DNA from: Thalassococcus_A lentus
Lineage (GTDB): Bacteria > Pseudomonadota > Alphaproteobacteria > Rhodobacterales > Rhodobacteraceae
Assembly: GCF_028023555.1 (NCBI RefSeq)
Contig: NZ_JAQIOY010000006.1
Span: forward strand, 1 to 64,000
Direction of reading: 5' to 3'
DNA length: 64,000 nt
Shown here: one piece after another, positions 46,728 to 55,495 of the stretch
Layout of the letters: each line of letters opens with the position of its first letter
Position numbering within the stretch: the first letter of the stretch is position 1
The notes under the pieces: model-generated
The model's database searches: none
Told to the model about the DNA's origin: nothing
Seen by the model: only the letters and a program-made list of their open reading frames with translations
Translations under genes and position numbers: made by a program

Positions 46728-48953
46728 TCAGCCTTCCAGACGGGTCAGATCGGCGACCTGCGAGCAGATTTCGCGAATCGATGACAACAAATTCAAACGG
46801 TTGCGGCGAACAACTTCGTTTTCGGCGTTGACTTGCACCGCTTCGAAAAAGGCATCGATCGGTGCTCGCAATTCGGCCATGGCTTCCATGGCAGCGGCAA
46901 AGTTTTCACTGTCCATGGAGGGTTTAATCTTGGCGCGGGCCGTATCGAGGGCAGTGAACAGGGCGGTTTCTGCAGGGTCTTCCGCGAACTTGGGATCACC
47001 GCCGTAGGAATACTCGACGCCGTCCTTTTCTTCGGCTTGGCTCAGGATGTTGTTGGCACGTTTGAACCCTTGAACAAGGTTCGTGCCGTCATCTGTTGCC
47101 ATGAAGGACGCAAGGGATTCCGCACGCTTGACCAGCAATACCAGATCGTCGGAGCCGGGCATGGCCAGACAGGCCTCGATGACGTCATGGCTGATGCCAC
47201 CATCGCGCAGATGCACCTTGAGGCGGTCGTGCACAAAGCTCAGCAGGTCGTCGCTCAGGTCCGGTTTGTGTTCGGTCACGGCGCTGATCCAGTCAGGGGC
47301 ATCCCCTTCGATCTGGTCGATCACGGCGCGGACAGCCGACCCAAAGACGCCATGCTGTGCAACCTCGCGCAGCAAAGCGTCGCGCAGTGCTGCGGCCTCT
47401 TGGGTAGGCTGCATACCAATTTCATGGCGCAACAATTGCGCGTCGAACAAGCGGTCCAGATGAAGACGAAGCCCGTTTTCCAAGACAATCCGGATCACAC
47501 CGAGCGCGGCACGGCGCAAAGCAAAGGGATCCTTGGACCCTGTGGGCTTTTCTCCGATCGCCCAGAACCCGGTGAGCTTGTCCAATTTTTCTGCCAGAGC
47601 GACAGCGATCGAAACCGCCTCGGTGGGAACCGCATCGGATGGTCCCAGCGGCGAATAATGTTCTTCGGCTGCAACGGCCACGGCGTTGGGCAGGCCTGCG
47701 GCCTCGGCGTAGTAGCGCCCCATCAGACCTTGCAGATCGGGGAATTCGTAGACCATTTCGGACGACAGATCAGCCTTGGCCACTTCTGCCGCCTGACGGG
47801 CCAAAGCGGGATCTGCGCCGACCATTGGCGCCAGTTTTTCGGCCATGGCGGCCATGCGGGACACTTGATCCCCGACGCTGCCCATCTTGTTGTGGAACGT
47901 CACGGCTGCCAGTTTGTCTGTCCATGGGCTGAGATCGCCGGACTTGGCAACGCGCAGGTCATTTTCCCAAAAGAACTTGGCATCGGCCAGACGCGCGGCA
48001 AGCACCTTTTGATTTCCGGCAAGGATCGTTGCGCCCTGATCGGCAGTCTCGGTGTTGGCTACTGTGATAAACCGCTCGATCCGGCCCGTCTTGGGATTGC
48101 GCACCGAAAAGAACTTCTGATGTTCTTTCATGGAGCTTTGCAGCACCTCGGGCGGCAGATCGAGGAAGTCCTCTCCGATCTCGCCCATCAGGACCACGGG
48201 CCATTCCACCAGCCCGGCCACTTCAGCCAGCAAACCCTTGTCTTCCACGGCTTCGAAACCAGCCGCGAAGCATTGATTGGTGGCGTCATTCCAGATCGCT
48301 TCGGCGCGCTCTTCCGGGTTCAGGATGACCTTTTGGCGCTTCAGGCGGGTTTCGTAATCATCAAAGGACGTGACAGCGAATACATCTCCGGACAGGAAAC
48401 GGTGCCCCTCGGTGAGATTGTCTGCCTTGATCCCGTCTACGTCCAGCGGAACGACATTTGCGCCGGCCTCATCAACGAGGATGCAAAGGATACGGTGCAA
48501 TGGGCGAACCCAGCGCAGCGTTCCAGCGCCCCAACGCATGGATTTGGGCCAAGGGAAGGTGCGGATGGCCTTTTCAAGAACATCGGCGACGATTTCCGCG
48601 GCCGGACGGCCCGCAGTTGTGACCGTGGCGTAGTAAAAGCTGCCCTTTTTTTCCTCGCGCTCTTCGAGATCGTCACGTGAGACACCAGCGCCGCGCAGAA
48701 AGCCTTCGATCGCCTTGTCCGGCGCGCCGACTTTGGGGCCACGGCGTTCCTCACGCAGTGTTGGGCTTTCTGCCAACAATCCGTCGATGGTCAGGGTCAG
48801 GCGGCGCGGCGTGGAAAAAGCGGCGGCGCCAGCATAGGTCAGACCCGCATCCACCAAGCCATCGGTGACCAATTTGCGCAGGTCCGCTGCGGCCTTGGCT
48901 TGCATCCGGGCCGGAATTTCCTCGGAAAAAAGTTCAATCAGCAGATCGGGCAT
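46728..48953 (-). CDS. glyS: Glycyl-tRNA synthetase beta subunit
   Basis: Beta subunit (741 residues) of tetrameric GlyRS, holding the tRNA-binding part. It starts PDLLIELFSEEIPARMQ and contains STPRRLTLTIDGL, a family region MKEHQKFFSVRNPKTGRIERF, and the C-terminal anticodon-binding-like domain. Its start codon overlaps the stop of the DUF6446 gene by ATGA, and glyQ lies upstream of that gene. Confidence 0.96.
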   Translation of the reverse strand: MPDLLIELFSEEIPARMQAKAAADLRKLVTDGLVDAGLTYAGAAAFSTPRRLTLTIDGLLAESPTLREERRGPKVGAPDKAIEGFLRGAGVSRDDLEEREEKKGSFYYATVTTAGRPAAEIVADVLEKAIRTFPWPKSMRWGAGTLRWVRPLHRILCILVDEAGANVVPLDVDGIKADNLTEGHRFLSGDVFAVTSFDDYETRLKRQKVILNPEERAEAIWNDATNQCFAAGFEAVEDKGLLAEVAGLVEWPVVLMGEIGEDFLDLPPEVLQSSMKEHQKFFSVRNPKTGRIERFITVANTETADQGATILAGNQKVLAARLADAKFFWENDLRVAKSGDLSPWTDKLAAVTFHNKMGSVGDQVSRMAAMAEKLAPMVGADPALARQAAEVAKADLSSEMVYEFPDLQGLMGRYYAEAAGLPNAVAVAAEEHYSPLGPSDAVPTEAVSIAVALAEKLDKLTGFWAIGEKPTGSKDPFALRRAALGVIRIVLENGLRLHLDRLFDAQLLRHEIGMQPTQEAAALRDALLREVAQHGVFGSAVRAVIDQIEGDAPDWISAVTEHKPDLSDDLLSFVHDRLKVHLRDGGISHDVIEACLAMPGSDDLVLLVKRAESLASFMATDDGTNLVQGFKRANNILSQAEEKDGVEYSYGGDPKFAEDPAETALFTALDTARAKIKPSMDSENFAAAMEAMAELRAPIDAFFEAVQVNAENEVVRRNRLNLLSSIREICSQVADLTRLEG

Positions 48954-49480
48954 CAGCTTTCCTCGTCTCGGGATGGGCAATCCTCACCCAGCGGCGAGCC
49001 ATCATAGGCCTTGTCGCCGCATTCGTTGATTTCGTGCCAGACATAGCCACGACCATCGTTCGTGATCGCAACAACGCGATCAATGCCGAACTCCAGATTG
49101 CGCTGTCCGGTAAAGACCAGCGCTGTTCCGGCCTCGATTTCTGCACCCAGCGCTTCTGCGTCGAAGCATTCGAACCAGCCCGGCGCGTTGCGGGGCGCTG
49201 CGCCCTCATAGGGCTCATAGGTTTCCGTCAGCATCGGGATCGACATGCTGGTGGTAAAGCAGGCCCGATACCGGATTGGTGAGCTGTCAGCGTCGATCGC
49301 CTGAAAGTCATCGGCCAGCACCGGTTCAGGCGCGCCAGTGACGATGTTGGTCAGTTGCACATCGCCATGTCCTGAGGCGGGGATTTCTTCGTAGAACGCA
49401 TAGACCTGCAGGTAGTAGATGCCGATCCCGGCTGCGAGAGAACTGAGCAAAGTTACCATGGCCAAAATTTTTCCCGTCAC
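48953..49480 (-). CDS. DUF6446-like membrane-anchored protein between glyQ and glyS
   Basis: A 175-residue protein with one N-terminal transmembrane anchor (ILAMVTLLSSLAAGIGIYYL). Its outside domain has a conserved-looking RYRACFTTSMSIPMLTETYEPYEGA and Cys pairs (WFECFDAEA, NECGDKAYDGSPLGEDC). It resembles the DUF6446 family. The start is GTG at 49480, overlapping the glyQ stop as GTGA; the stop overlaps the glyS start as ATGA. So it is translated together with both GlyRS subunits. Its function is unknown. Confidence 0.8.
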   Translation of the reverse strand: MTGKILAMVTLLSSLAAGIGIYYLQVYAFYEEIPASGHGDVQLTNIVTGAPEPVLADDFQAIDADSSPIRYRACFTTSMSIPMLTETYEPYEGAAPRNAPGWFECFDAEALGAEIEAGTALVFTGQRNLEFGIDRVVAITNDGRGYVWHEINECGDKAYDGSPLGEDCPSRDEES

Positions 49481-50406
49481 GCGACGTATCCCCCGGCTTC
49501 GGTTTGCACAAATGCATCTGCGCACATCTTGGCGAGTGTGCGAACGCGGCCGATATAGGCCTGCCGCTCCGTAACCGAAATGACACCGCGCGCGTCCAAC
49601 AGGTTAAAGATGTGGCTGGCCTTGATACACTGGTCATAGGCCGGCTGCGCCATGACAATGCGACGTCCGGTTTTGGGGTCATCTGCAGGCTGTTCAAGAA
49701 TGCGGGCGCATTCGGCCTCGGCGTCTTTGAAATGCTGCAACAAGATATCTGTGTCAGCCACGTCAAAGTTCCACCGGGCATACTGTGCCTCAGCTTCGCG
49801 GAAGACGTCGCCATATGTCAGCGGAATAGGCGCGTCGGGGCTGTTGAAGGGCATGGCATTGCCATCGTCAAAACCCAGAACATACATAGCCAGTCGTTCC
49901 AGCCCGTAGGTCAGCTCGCCCGAGACGGGGTTGCAGTCATGGCCGCCAACCTGTTGGAAATACGTGAACTGGGACACTTCCATCCCGTCACACCACACCT
50001 CCCAGCCCAAACCCCAGGCGCCCAGTGTAGGGCTTTCCCAGTCGTCTTCGACAAAGCGGATGTCATGCATCGACGCATCAATGCCGATGGCTTCGAGGCT
50101 GCCCAGATAGAGGGCTTGCAGGTCTGGCGGACTGGGTTTGATGATGACCTGAAACTGGTAGTAGTGCTGCCAGCGGTTCGGGCTGTCGCCATACCGTCCA
50201 TCCGTGGGGCGCCGCGAAGGCTGTACATAGGCAGCTGCCCAATGTGTCGAGCCCAAGGCCCGTAGAGTCGTGGCCGGATGGAACGTGCCGGCGCCGACTT
50301 CCATGTCGTAAGGCTGCAGGATTGTGCACCCTTTGGAGGCCCAATAGGCCTGCAGGCGCAGGATGATGTCCTGAAAACAGGTGGGTTTGTCGATGCTTGC
50401 GGCCAT
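49477..50406 (-). CDS. glyQ: Glycyl-tRNA synthetase alpha subunit
   Basis: Alpha subunit (309 residues), the catalytic class II core that activates glycine. Signature sequences CFQDIILRLQAYWASKGC, EVGAGTFHPATTLRAL, YVQPSRRPTDGRYGDSPNR and FTYFQQVGGHDC, with the C-terminal ASHIFNLLDARGVISVTERQAYIGRVR. First gene of the glyQ-DUF6446-glyS operon. Confidence 0.97.
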   Translation of the reverse strand: MAASIDKPTCFQDIILRLQAYWASKGCTILQPYDMEVGAGTFHPATTLRALGSTHWAAAYVQPSRRPTDGRYGDSPNRWQHYYQFQVIIKPSPPDLQALYLGSLEAIGIDASMHDIRFVEDDWESPTLGAWGLGWEVWCDGMEVSQFTYFQQVGGHDCNPVSGELTYGLERLAMYVLGFDDGNAMPFNSPDAPIPLTYGDVFREAEAQYARWNFDVADTDILLQHFKDAEAECARILEQPADDPKTGRRIVMAQPAYDQCIKASHIFNLLDARGVISVTERQAYIGRVRTLAKMCADAFVQTEAGGYVA

Positions 50407-50599
50407 GGCATTACTTCCCAGTTCGGGTCCGGTTCGGCTTTGGGCCTCTGTTATGTGTGCCAGACGGTCGGGTCAATGCCGCGAAGGCCCGCAAGGGCAG
50501 GGTTCAGGGCTGGGATATTTTGTCTCGCCTCTGGCCGCGCATCTGTTAACAATGCCGCCTGATAACGAAAAAACCTTGGATTCGAGGCCGATTACCCGA

Positions 50600-52381
50600 A
50601 TGAAAACGCTATTTTTCGCTCTTGTTGCAGCATTGGGTCTGCTTGTTACCACGGCACGTGCTCAGGATGACACGGTCTTTATTCAGATCGAAGCCCGCAC
50701 CAGTCTTGCCAGCGCGCAACAAAGCGTGCGCAATTTCACCGGTGTGGTTGATGACATCAACGGCTTTTCGCTGGGCGGTGGCTGGTATGGTGTGGCGTTG
50801 GGCCCCTACGGCCGCGCCGAAGCCGAGCGCCTGTTGAACGAATTGCGCCGCGCGGGCCGGATTCCCGCCGACAGCTACATCGCCTTTCCATCTAGCTATG
50901 GTCAGCAGTTCTGGCCTGTTGGGGCGCAGGTCATTTCGCCCGGCGGCCTGACCGCGCCAGTGCAGGCGCCGACCGTAACAGCAGAGCAAGCACCCGAGGC
51001 GCCGGTTGACGCCGCGCCCGAGGAAACCGTCGCAGAACCCGTGCAGGTCGAAGAGCCGGATGAAACGCCCCGTCAGGCCCGCGCCTCTGAGCGTCAGTTG
51101 ACTCGCGATGAGCGCAAGGAACTGCAAGTCGCTTTGAAGTGGGCAGGTTTCTACACCGCCGCGATTGATGGCGCCTTTGGCCGTGGCACCCGTAATTCCA
51201 TGGCCGCGTGGCAAGGTGAGAACGGGTTTGAAACGACTGGCGTTTTGACCACCCGGCAGCGTGCTGTTCTGATGCAGCAATACAATTCCGTTCTCGATGG
51301 AATGGGCATGGCCGCCTACGCTGACCCGCGGGTTGGCATCGCCATGCAACTGCCTTTGGGCGTCGTCAGCTTTGACCGCTACGAGGCACCCTTTGCCTTG
51401 CTGACCCCCAAGGGTGACTTGCAGGCGCGTGTTCTGCTGATTTCCCAGCAAGGGGACCGCGGCACCATGAGCGGTCTTTATGAAATCATGCAGACACTTG
51501 AAATTGTCCCTCTGGAAGGTGAGCGCGAACGCCGCCGTGATGGCTTTTTGCTGACCGGTGCAAACAATCGGATCGTATCCCACACCGAGGTGACTCTGCG
51601 CGATGGCGAAATCAAAGGGTTTTCCCTGATTTGGCCAGCAGGGGATGAAGAGCGCCGCACCCGCGTGCTGGGGCTGATGCAAAAGAGCTTTGAACGCATC
51701 GAAGGCGTTTTGGACCCGGCGGCGATCACGGATGATGGTCAGAGCGTTGATCTGGTGTCCGGCTTGAAGATCCGCACACCGAAGGTAACGGCATCCGGCT
51801 TTTTCGTGGACAATGCAGGCACGGTTCTGACATCGGCGGCTGGCATTCAAGGATGTTCACGGGTGACATTGGACGGCACGTTCGAAGCATCCGTGACGTC
51901 TGTGGACGACGCGCTGGGCCTGGCGTTGCTGGCGCCCAAAGATCCAATTGCACCGCGCCGCGTAGTACAGTTTCAGGCCGATACTCCGCGTCTGCAATCC
52001 GAAGTGGCTGTTGCAGGCTATAGTTTTGGGGGCGTGCTGCGGGCGCCGTCTTTGACCTACGGATCGTTGCAGGACCTCAAAGGTTTGGGCGGCGAAGAAG
52101 GTCTGAAGCGTCTGGCGTTGAGCGCGCTGCCCGGTGATGTGGGCGGCCCGGTTTTCGACGCGGGCGGAACCGTTCTGGGAATGCTGCTACCACGCGAGAA
52201 GGCGGGAAGTCGGCGTTTGCCGGATGATGTGAGCTTTGCTGCGAATAACGATGCCATTCTGAGCTTCTTGCGGAGCGCGGGCGTTCAGGTGATCGCGCGG
52301 GGCGCAGCGGGGGTCATCGACCCTGAGGATCTGACCGCTCTTGCAACAGACACAACCGTTCTGGTGAGTTGCTGGGAATAG
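50600..52381 (+). CDS. Exported SPOR / peptidoglycan-binding protein with degenerate trypsin-like domain
   Basis: A 593-residue protein with a signal peptide ending at AQA-type site (about 21). Residues 25-105 are SPOR-like (TVFIQIEARTSLASAQQSV, GVALGPYGRAEAERLL). A Pro/Glu linker follows, then a peptidoglycan-binding domain at 165-225 (LQVALKWAGFYTAAIDGAFG, then GTRNSMAAWQ). The C-terminal domain (about 370-560) has a trypsin-like fold, but catalytic residues are missing: the LTNAHVV block is LTSAAGI and the GNSGGP block is GDVGGP. It is probably an inactive protease acting as a binding module at the cell wall. A strong terminator follows. Confidence 0.8.
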   Translation: MKTLFFALVAALGLLVTTARAQDDTVFIQIEARTSLASAQQSVRNFTGVVDDINGFSLGGGWYGVALGPYGRAEAERLLNELRRAGRIPADSYIAFPSSYGQQFWPVGAQVISPGGLTAPVQAPTVTAEQAPEAPVDAAPEETVAEPVQVEEPDETPRQARASERQLTRDERKELQVALKWAGFYTAAIDGAFGRGTRNSMAAWQGENGFETTGVLTTRQRAVLMQQYNSVLDGMGMAAYADPRVGIAMQLPLGVVSFDRYEAPFALLTPKGDLQARVLLISQQGDRGTMSGLYEIMQTLEIVPLEGERERRRDGFLLTGANNRIVSHTEVTLRDGEIKGFSLIWPAGDEERRTRVLGLMQKSFERIEGVLDPAAITDDGQSVDLVSGLKIRTPKVTASGFFVDNAGTVLTSAAGIQGCSRVTLDGTFEASVTSVDDALGLALLAPKDPIAPRRVVQFQADTPRLQSEVAVAGYSFGGVLRAPSLTYGSLQDLKGLGGEEGLKRLALSALPGDVGGPVFDAGGTVLGMLLPREKAGSRRLPDDVSFAANNDAILSFLRSAGVQVIARGAAGVIDPEDLTALATDTTVLVSCWE

Positions 52382-52422
52382 CGGTCAGCACCGCTGGCTG
52401 GATCTATGGCCGTGACAGATTG

Positions 52423-52459
52423 AGGGCCGGGTGCAAAAGTGCCCGGCCCTTGTTTTTCG
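52423..52459 (+). terminator. Intrinsic terminator after pseudo-protease gene
   Basis: Stem GGGCCGGG / CCCGGCCC with a loop of about ten bases, then TTGTTTTT. It ends the + strand transcript; no U-run exists in the other direction for the convergent DMT gene. Confidence 0.85.
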
Positions 52460-52512
52460 AAAGTCGGATTCTGAAAAGCCAGAGAAGCATTGGGTTTGAA
52501 AATGCCGGACCC

Positions 52513-53439
52513 TCAGCGGCGCTCGGTTTGCGCACCAAAGAGCCGTTTCAGTGCGCCCCATTGGCTGAGCGCGACACCGGCGAGGATCAGAACGAGCGCG
52601 GCGGGCAGTGACCAGCCGATGGGTTCGGAGAGCAGCAGCGCGCCAAAGATCACGGACCAAAGCGGCACCTGATAGTTTACGAGACTCAAGAACACCGGGC
52701 CCGCAGTGCGGATCACGAGGACCCGCAAGAGGTTTGCACCTGCAGTGGGAACGAGGCCAAGCAAAGCGATGATGCCCAGTATCCAAGGCTCAGGCAGTGG
52801 GGGCGGGCCTTCGACAATCCAGGCGATCGGAATGACCAGCGCCGAGCCAAAAACCAGCGGTACAGCAGCCAGACCGATTGGATCGACGGGTGGCAGACGG
52901 CGCATGGAAACCGAACTCATGGCATAGCACGCGGCTGCGGTCAGACAGGCCAGCCGACCAAGCCATTCCAAAGAGGCCCCCGTGGTTTCAAAGGCTTGCC
53001 CGCCAATCAGAATGATGATGCCGACGAATCCGATCACAAAGCCAACAATCCGGCGCATGTGCATGCGTTCTCCGGGCACCAGAAAATGCGCGAGTGGCAG
53101 GACCATCAGCGCCACAGCGGCCATGGAAACGCCTGCGAAACCCGAGGTGACGTATTGCTGTCCCCAGCTGAGCAGCATGAAGGGAATGGCGGTGCTCAGC
53201 ACGCCGACCGTCAGCACCGGTGTCCAGGGGCGCTGGGCGGATAGAAAAAAATGGCCGCCCCGTGCAAGCCAGATCGCAACGGTCAATAAGGTGGCAAAGC
53301 CGATCCGACCCGCCGCCAGCCAGAATGGCGTAATCCCCTGCAACGCGATTTCGATCAGCATGAAGGTTGCCCCCCATATCAGACCGAGCGTTCCAACCAT
53401 TATCCAGCTTTTCGACGTGATTTCAGGCGCTTCTGTCAT
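52513..53439 (-). CDS. EamA/DMT-family membrane permease
   Basis: A 308-residue permease with ten predicted helices in two EamA repeats. The N-terminal repeat has GLIWGATFMLIEIAL and SFMLLSWGQQYVTSGFAGV-like helix; the second has PAVPLVFGSALVIPI-type and FLSLVNYQVPLWSVIFGALLLSEP, the classic C-terminal EamA signature. The cargo is unknown. It has no close operon partner. Confidence 0.88.
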   Translation of the reverse strand: MTEAPEITSKSWIMVGTLGLIWGATFMLIEIALQGITPFWLAAGRIGFATLLTVAIWLARGGHFFLSAQRPWTPVLTVGVLSTAIPFMLLSWGQQYVTSGFAGVSMAAVALMVLPLAHFLVPGERMHMRRIVGFVIGFVGIIILIGGQAFETTGASLEWLGRLACLTAAACYAMSSVSMRRLPPVDPIGLAAVPLVFGSALVIPIAWIVEGPPPLPEPWILGIIALLGLVPTAGANLLRVLVIRTAGPVFLSLVNYQVPLWSVIFGALLLSEPIGWSLPAALVLILAGVALSQWGALKRLFGAQTERR

Positions 53440-53640
53440 TTTTTGTGTTCGCCTTTAAAGATCAGATTTCGTCTGCAGTCAGGTGGTAACCTCGGATAAG
53501 AGGCCGCGCATCAATAGTCTTTGCACAATAAATGAGCAATCAACCGCGCGATCCGCCGCCAAGACCGGCTTGGGGCTGTCGCGTTGTCGCAGGACCTGTT
53601 TAATCTGCCCGGAGACATCACGACGAGGAGTAGAAAGTTC

Positions 53641-53715
53641 ATGTTTTATCTGACGATTATAGTCTTGATCGCCTTGCTGGCCCTGTGTGTTTTCCAGCTC
53701 AAGGACAGCTTTTGA
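53641..53715 (+). CDS. Candidate 24-residue single-helix membrane peptide
   Basis: ATG at 53641 opens 24 codons: FYLTIIVLIALLALCVFQL followed by KDSF and TGA. The whole body is one hydrophobic helix with a short charged C-terminus, typical of small inner-membrane proteins that modulate partner complexes. GAGGAG is upstream at slightly long spacing (about 10 bases). A strong terminator on the same strand starts about 110 bases downstream, so a short transcript is plausible. The case rests on these features alone. Confidence 0.5.
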   Translation: MFYLTIIVLIALLALCVFQLKDSF

Positions 53716-53825
53716 AGCACAGGACGCCGTGCGCCGCTCGTTCCGGGCTGGCCCGGAACATCGCCCCGCCCACCGTCCCGTTCAATGCGGATGCTTGTGA
53801 CAGCTGACGATGGAGTTGTGGTGCC

Positions 53826-53860
53826 GGGCGGCGGTCTGTGTCGCCGCCCAAGCTTTTTTG
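53826..53860 (+). terminator. Intrinsic terminator on the + strand between small ORF and ilvC
   Basis: Stem GGGCGGCG / CGCCGCCC with an 8-base loop, then AAGCTTTTTT. It points along the + strand, opposite to ilvC, so it must end the transcript that carries the 24-residue frame. Confidence 0.82.
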
Positions 53861-53880
53861 TGTGCCGATGGCAGCGCTGA

Positions 53881-54903
53881 TCAGTTGCGCTCTTTGTCGA
53901 CCATTTTGCCAGCCGAAATCCACGGCATCATGCCGCGCAGGGTTTCGCCAACCGCTTCGATCTGGTGCGCATCGTTGTTGCGGCGCGTTGCCTTGAACGA
54001 GGGCTGACCCACAGCGTTTTCCAGCATGAAATCGCGAACGAACTTGCCGTTCTGGATGTCTGTCAGAACCGCTTTCATGCGTGCCTTGGTTTCGTCGTAA
54101 GGCAGGATGCGCGGGCCGGATACGTATTCGCCGTATTCCGCGGTGTTGGAAATCGAGTAGTTCATGTTCGCGATGCCGCCTTCGTAGATCAAGTCCACGA
54201 TCAGCTTCACTTCGTGCAGGCATTCGAAGTAGGCCATTTCAGGCGCGTAGCCTGCTTCGACCAGTGTTTCGAAGCCCATGCGGATCAATTCAACCAGACC
54301 GCCACACAAAACCGCCTGTTCGCCGAAGAGGTCTGTTTCGCACTCTTCCTTGAAATCGGTTTCGATGATGCCGGAGCGGCCGCCACCGATGGCCGAGCAG
54401 TAAGACAGACCGATTTCAAGCGCGCGGCCCGAGGCGTTGTTGTCGACGGCCACAAGGCAGGGCACGCCGCCGCCTTTGACGTATTCGCCGCGCACGGTGT
54501 GGCCGGGGCCCTTGGGGGCCATCATGATGACGTCGACACCGGGCTTTGGTTCGATCAGGCCGAAGTGTACGTTCAGGCCGTGAGCAAATGCGATGGCGGA
54601 GCCTTCGCGCAGGTTGTCGTGTACGTATTTCTTGTAGGTTTCGGCCTGCAGTTCATCGGGCATTGTGAACATGATCAGGTCGCACCAGGCAGCCGCCTCT
54701 GCGATGCCCATGACCTTGAGACCTTCGCCTTCGGCCTTCTTGGCGGAAGGGGAGCCTTCGCGCAGGGCGACGACGACGTTCTTGGCGCCGCTGTCGCGCA
54801 GGTTCAGCGCGTGGGCGTGGCCCTGCGAGCCGTAGCCCAGAATGGCCACTTTCATGTCTTTGATCAGGTTGATGTCGCAATCGCGGTCATAGTAAACGCG
54901 CAT
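53881..54903 (-). CDS. ilvC: Ketol-acid reductoisomerase
   Basis: NADPH and Mg-dependent enzyme (340 residues, class I length) in valine and isoleucine synthesis. N-terminal Rossmann motif VAILGYGSQGHAHALNLRDSG, substrate region APKGPGHTVRGEY, and metal site ETDLFGEQAVLCGG with the LVEAGYAPEMAYFECLHEVKLIVDL region. It is divergent from two overlapping Lrp/AsnC genes, which are likely to regulate it. Confidence 0.97.
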   Translation of the reverse strand: MRVYYDRDCDINLIKDMKVAILGYGSQGHAHALNLRDSGAKNVVVALREGSPSAKKAEGEGLKVMGIAEAAAWCDLIMFTMPDELQAETYKKYVHDNLREGSAIAFAHGLNVHFGLIEPKPGVDVIMMAPKGPGHTVRGEYVKGGGVPCLVAVDNNASGRALEIGLSYCSAIGGGRSGIIETDFKEECETDLFGEQAVLCGGLVELIRMGFETLVEAGYAPEMAYFECLHEVKLIVDLIYEGGIANMNYSISNTAEYGEYVSGPRILPYDETKARMKAVLTDIQNGKFVRDFMLENAVGQPSFKATRRNNDAHQIEAVGETLRGMMPWISAGKMVDKERN

Positions 54904-55006
54904 GTTTTCGTCCTTCCTTGCGGGTTGTATTTGTGAAGCGCAGCATAGGCGGACCCGCGCGATAGTGTTTGCGTTTTGATTGCGTATTTCCCTAAAAGAA
55001 GAAGAA

Positions 55007-55023
55007 TCATTCGCACTGAATGA
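55007..55023. promoter_or_regulatory. Inverted repeat between ilvC and lrp genes, candidate operator
   Basis: TCATTC - GCACT - GAATGA forms a 6-base inverted repeat in the 136-base divergent region, about 17 bases before the first regulator start. Size and position fit an autoregulatory Lrp/AsnC site. Confidence 0.4.
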
Positions 55024-55039
55024 CAATAGTGGAGAAATC

Positions 55040-55495
55040 ATGCTGGATGATACGGATCGGCGCATACTGCGCTACATGCAGGCGGAGCCGGGCGCGGCGG
55101 CTTCGGTGCTGGCGGAGCGTGCGGGGGTCACGGCGACCACGTTGTCTCGCCGACTGGACCGGCTGCAGGACGCAGGTGTGCTGAAAGGGGTACGCAGCGT
55201 GATCCATTGGCCCGCGCTGGGCTATGAGGTCGAGGTGTCGCTGCGGGTGACGCTGGACAAGACCCAACCGCGCGCCTTTGACGATTTTATCGCGGGCGCG
55301 CGCAAGGTTCCCGAGGTTATCGAGATTCAGACTTTTCTGGGATCGGTCGACGCGCGCTTGTCCGTAATTGCCCGGGATATGGCCCATTATCAGGCGCTGT
55401 ACCGCGAAGAACTGCTCACTCTGCCCCATATTGCGGACATTGAGGCTTTGATGCAGGTCGCGCGGGTCAAGAGACAAGAGGCGCTTCCGCTGTGA
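55040..55495 (+). CDS. Lrp/AsnC family regulator (first of pair)
   Basis: A 151-residue Lrp/AsnC protein with winged HTH (DDTDRRILRYMQAEPG, AGVTATTLSRRLDRLQDAGV) and RAM domain (VSLRVTLDKTQPRAFDDFI to VIEIQTFLGSVDARLSVIARD). A GGAGA RBS precedes the ATG. It overlaps the second regulator by GTGA, so both are co-translated, and it is divergent from ilvC. This suggests control of branched-chain amino acid synthesis by a heteromeric or paired regulator; that is inference. Confidence 0.9.
   Translation: MLDDTDRRILRYMQAEPGAAASVLAERAGVTATTLSRRLDRLQDAGVLKGVRSVIHWPALGYEVEVSLRVTLDKTQPRAFDDFIAGARKVPEVIEIQTFLGSVDARLSVIARDMAHYQALYREELLTLPHIADIEALMQVARVKRQEALPL

Noticed and set aside
50505..50535. GGGATATTTT segment resembling the tail of the 7.5 kb repeat
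   Set aside because: The hairpins that define the element are absent, so it may be chance.
53740..53759. Hairpin GTTCCGGG/CCCGGAAC downstream of the 24-residue frame
   Set aside because: No U-run on either side; the clear terminator lies at 53826-53860.
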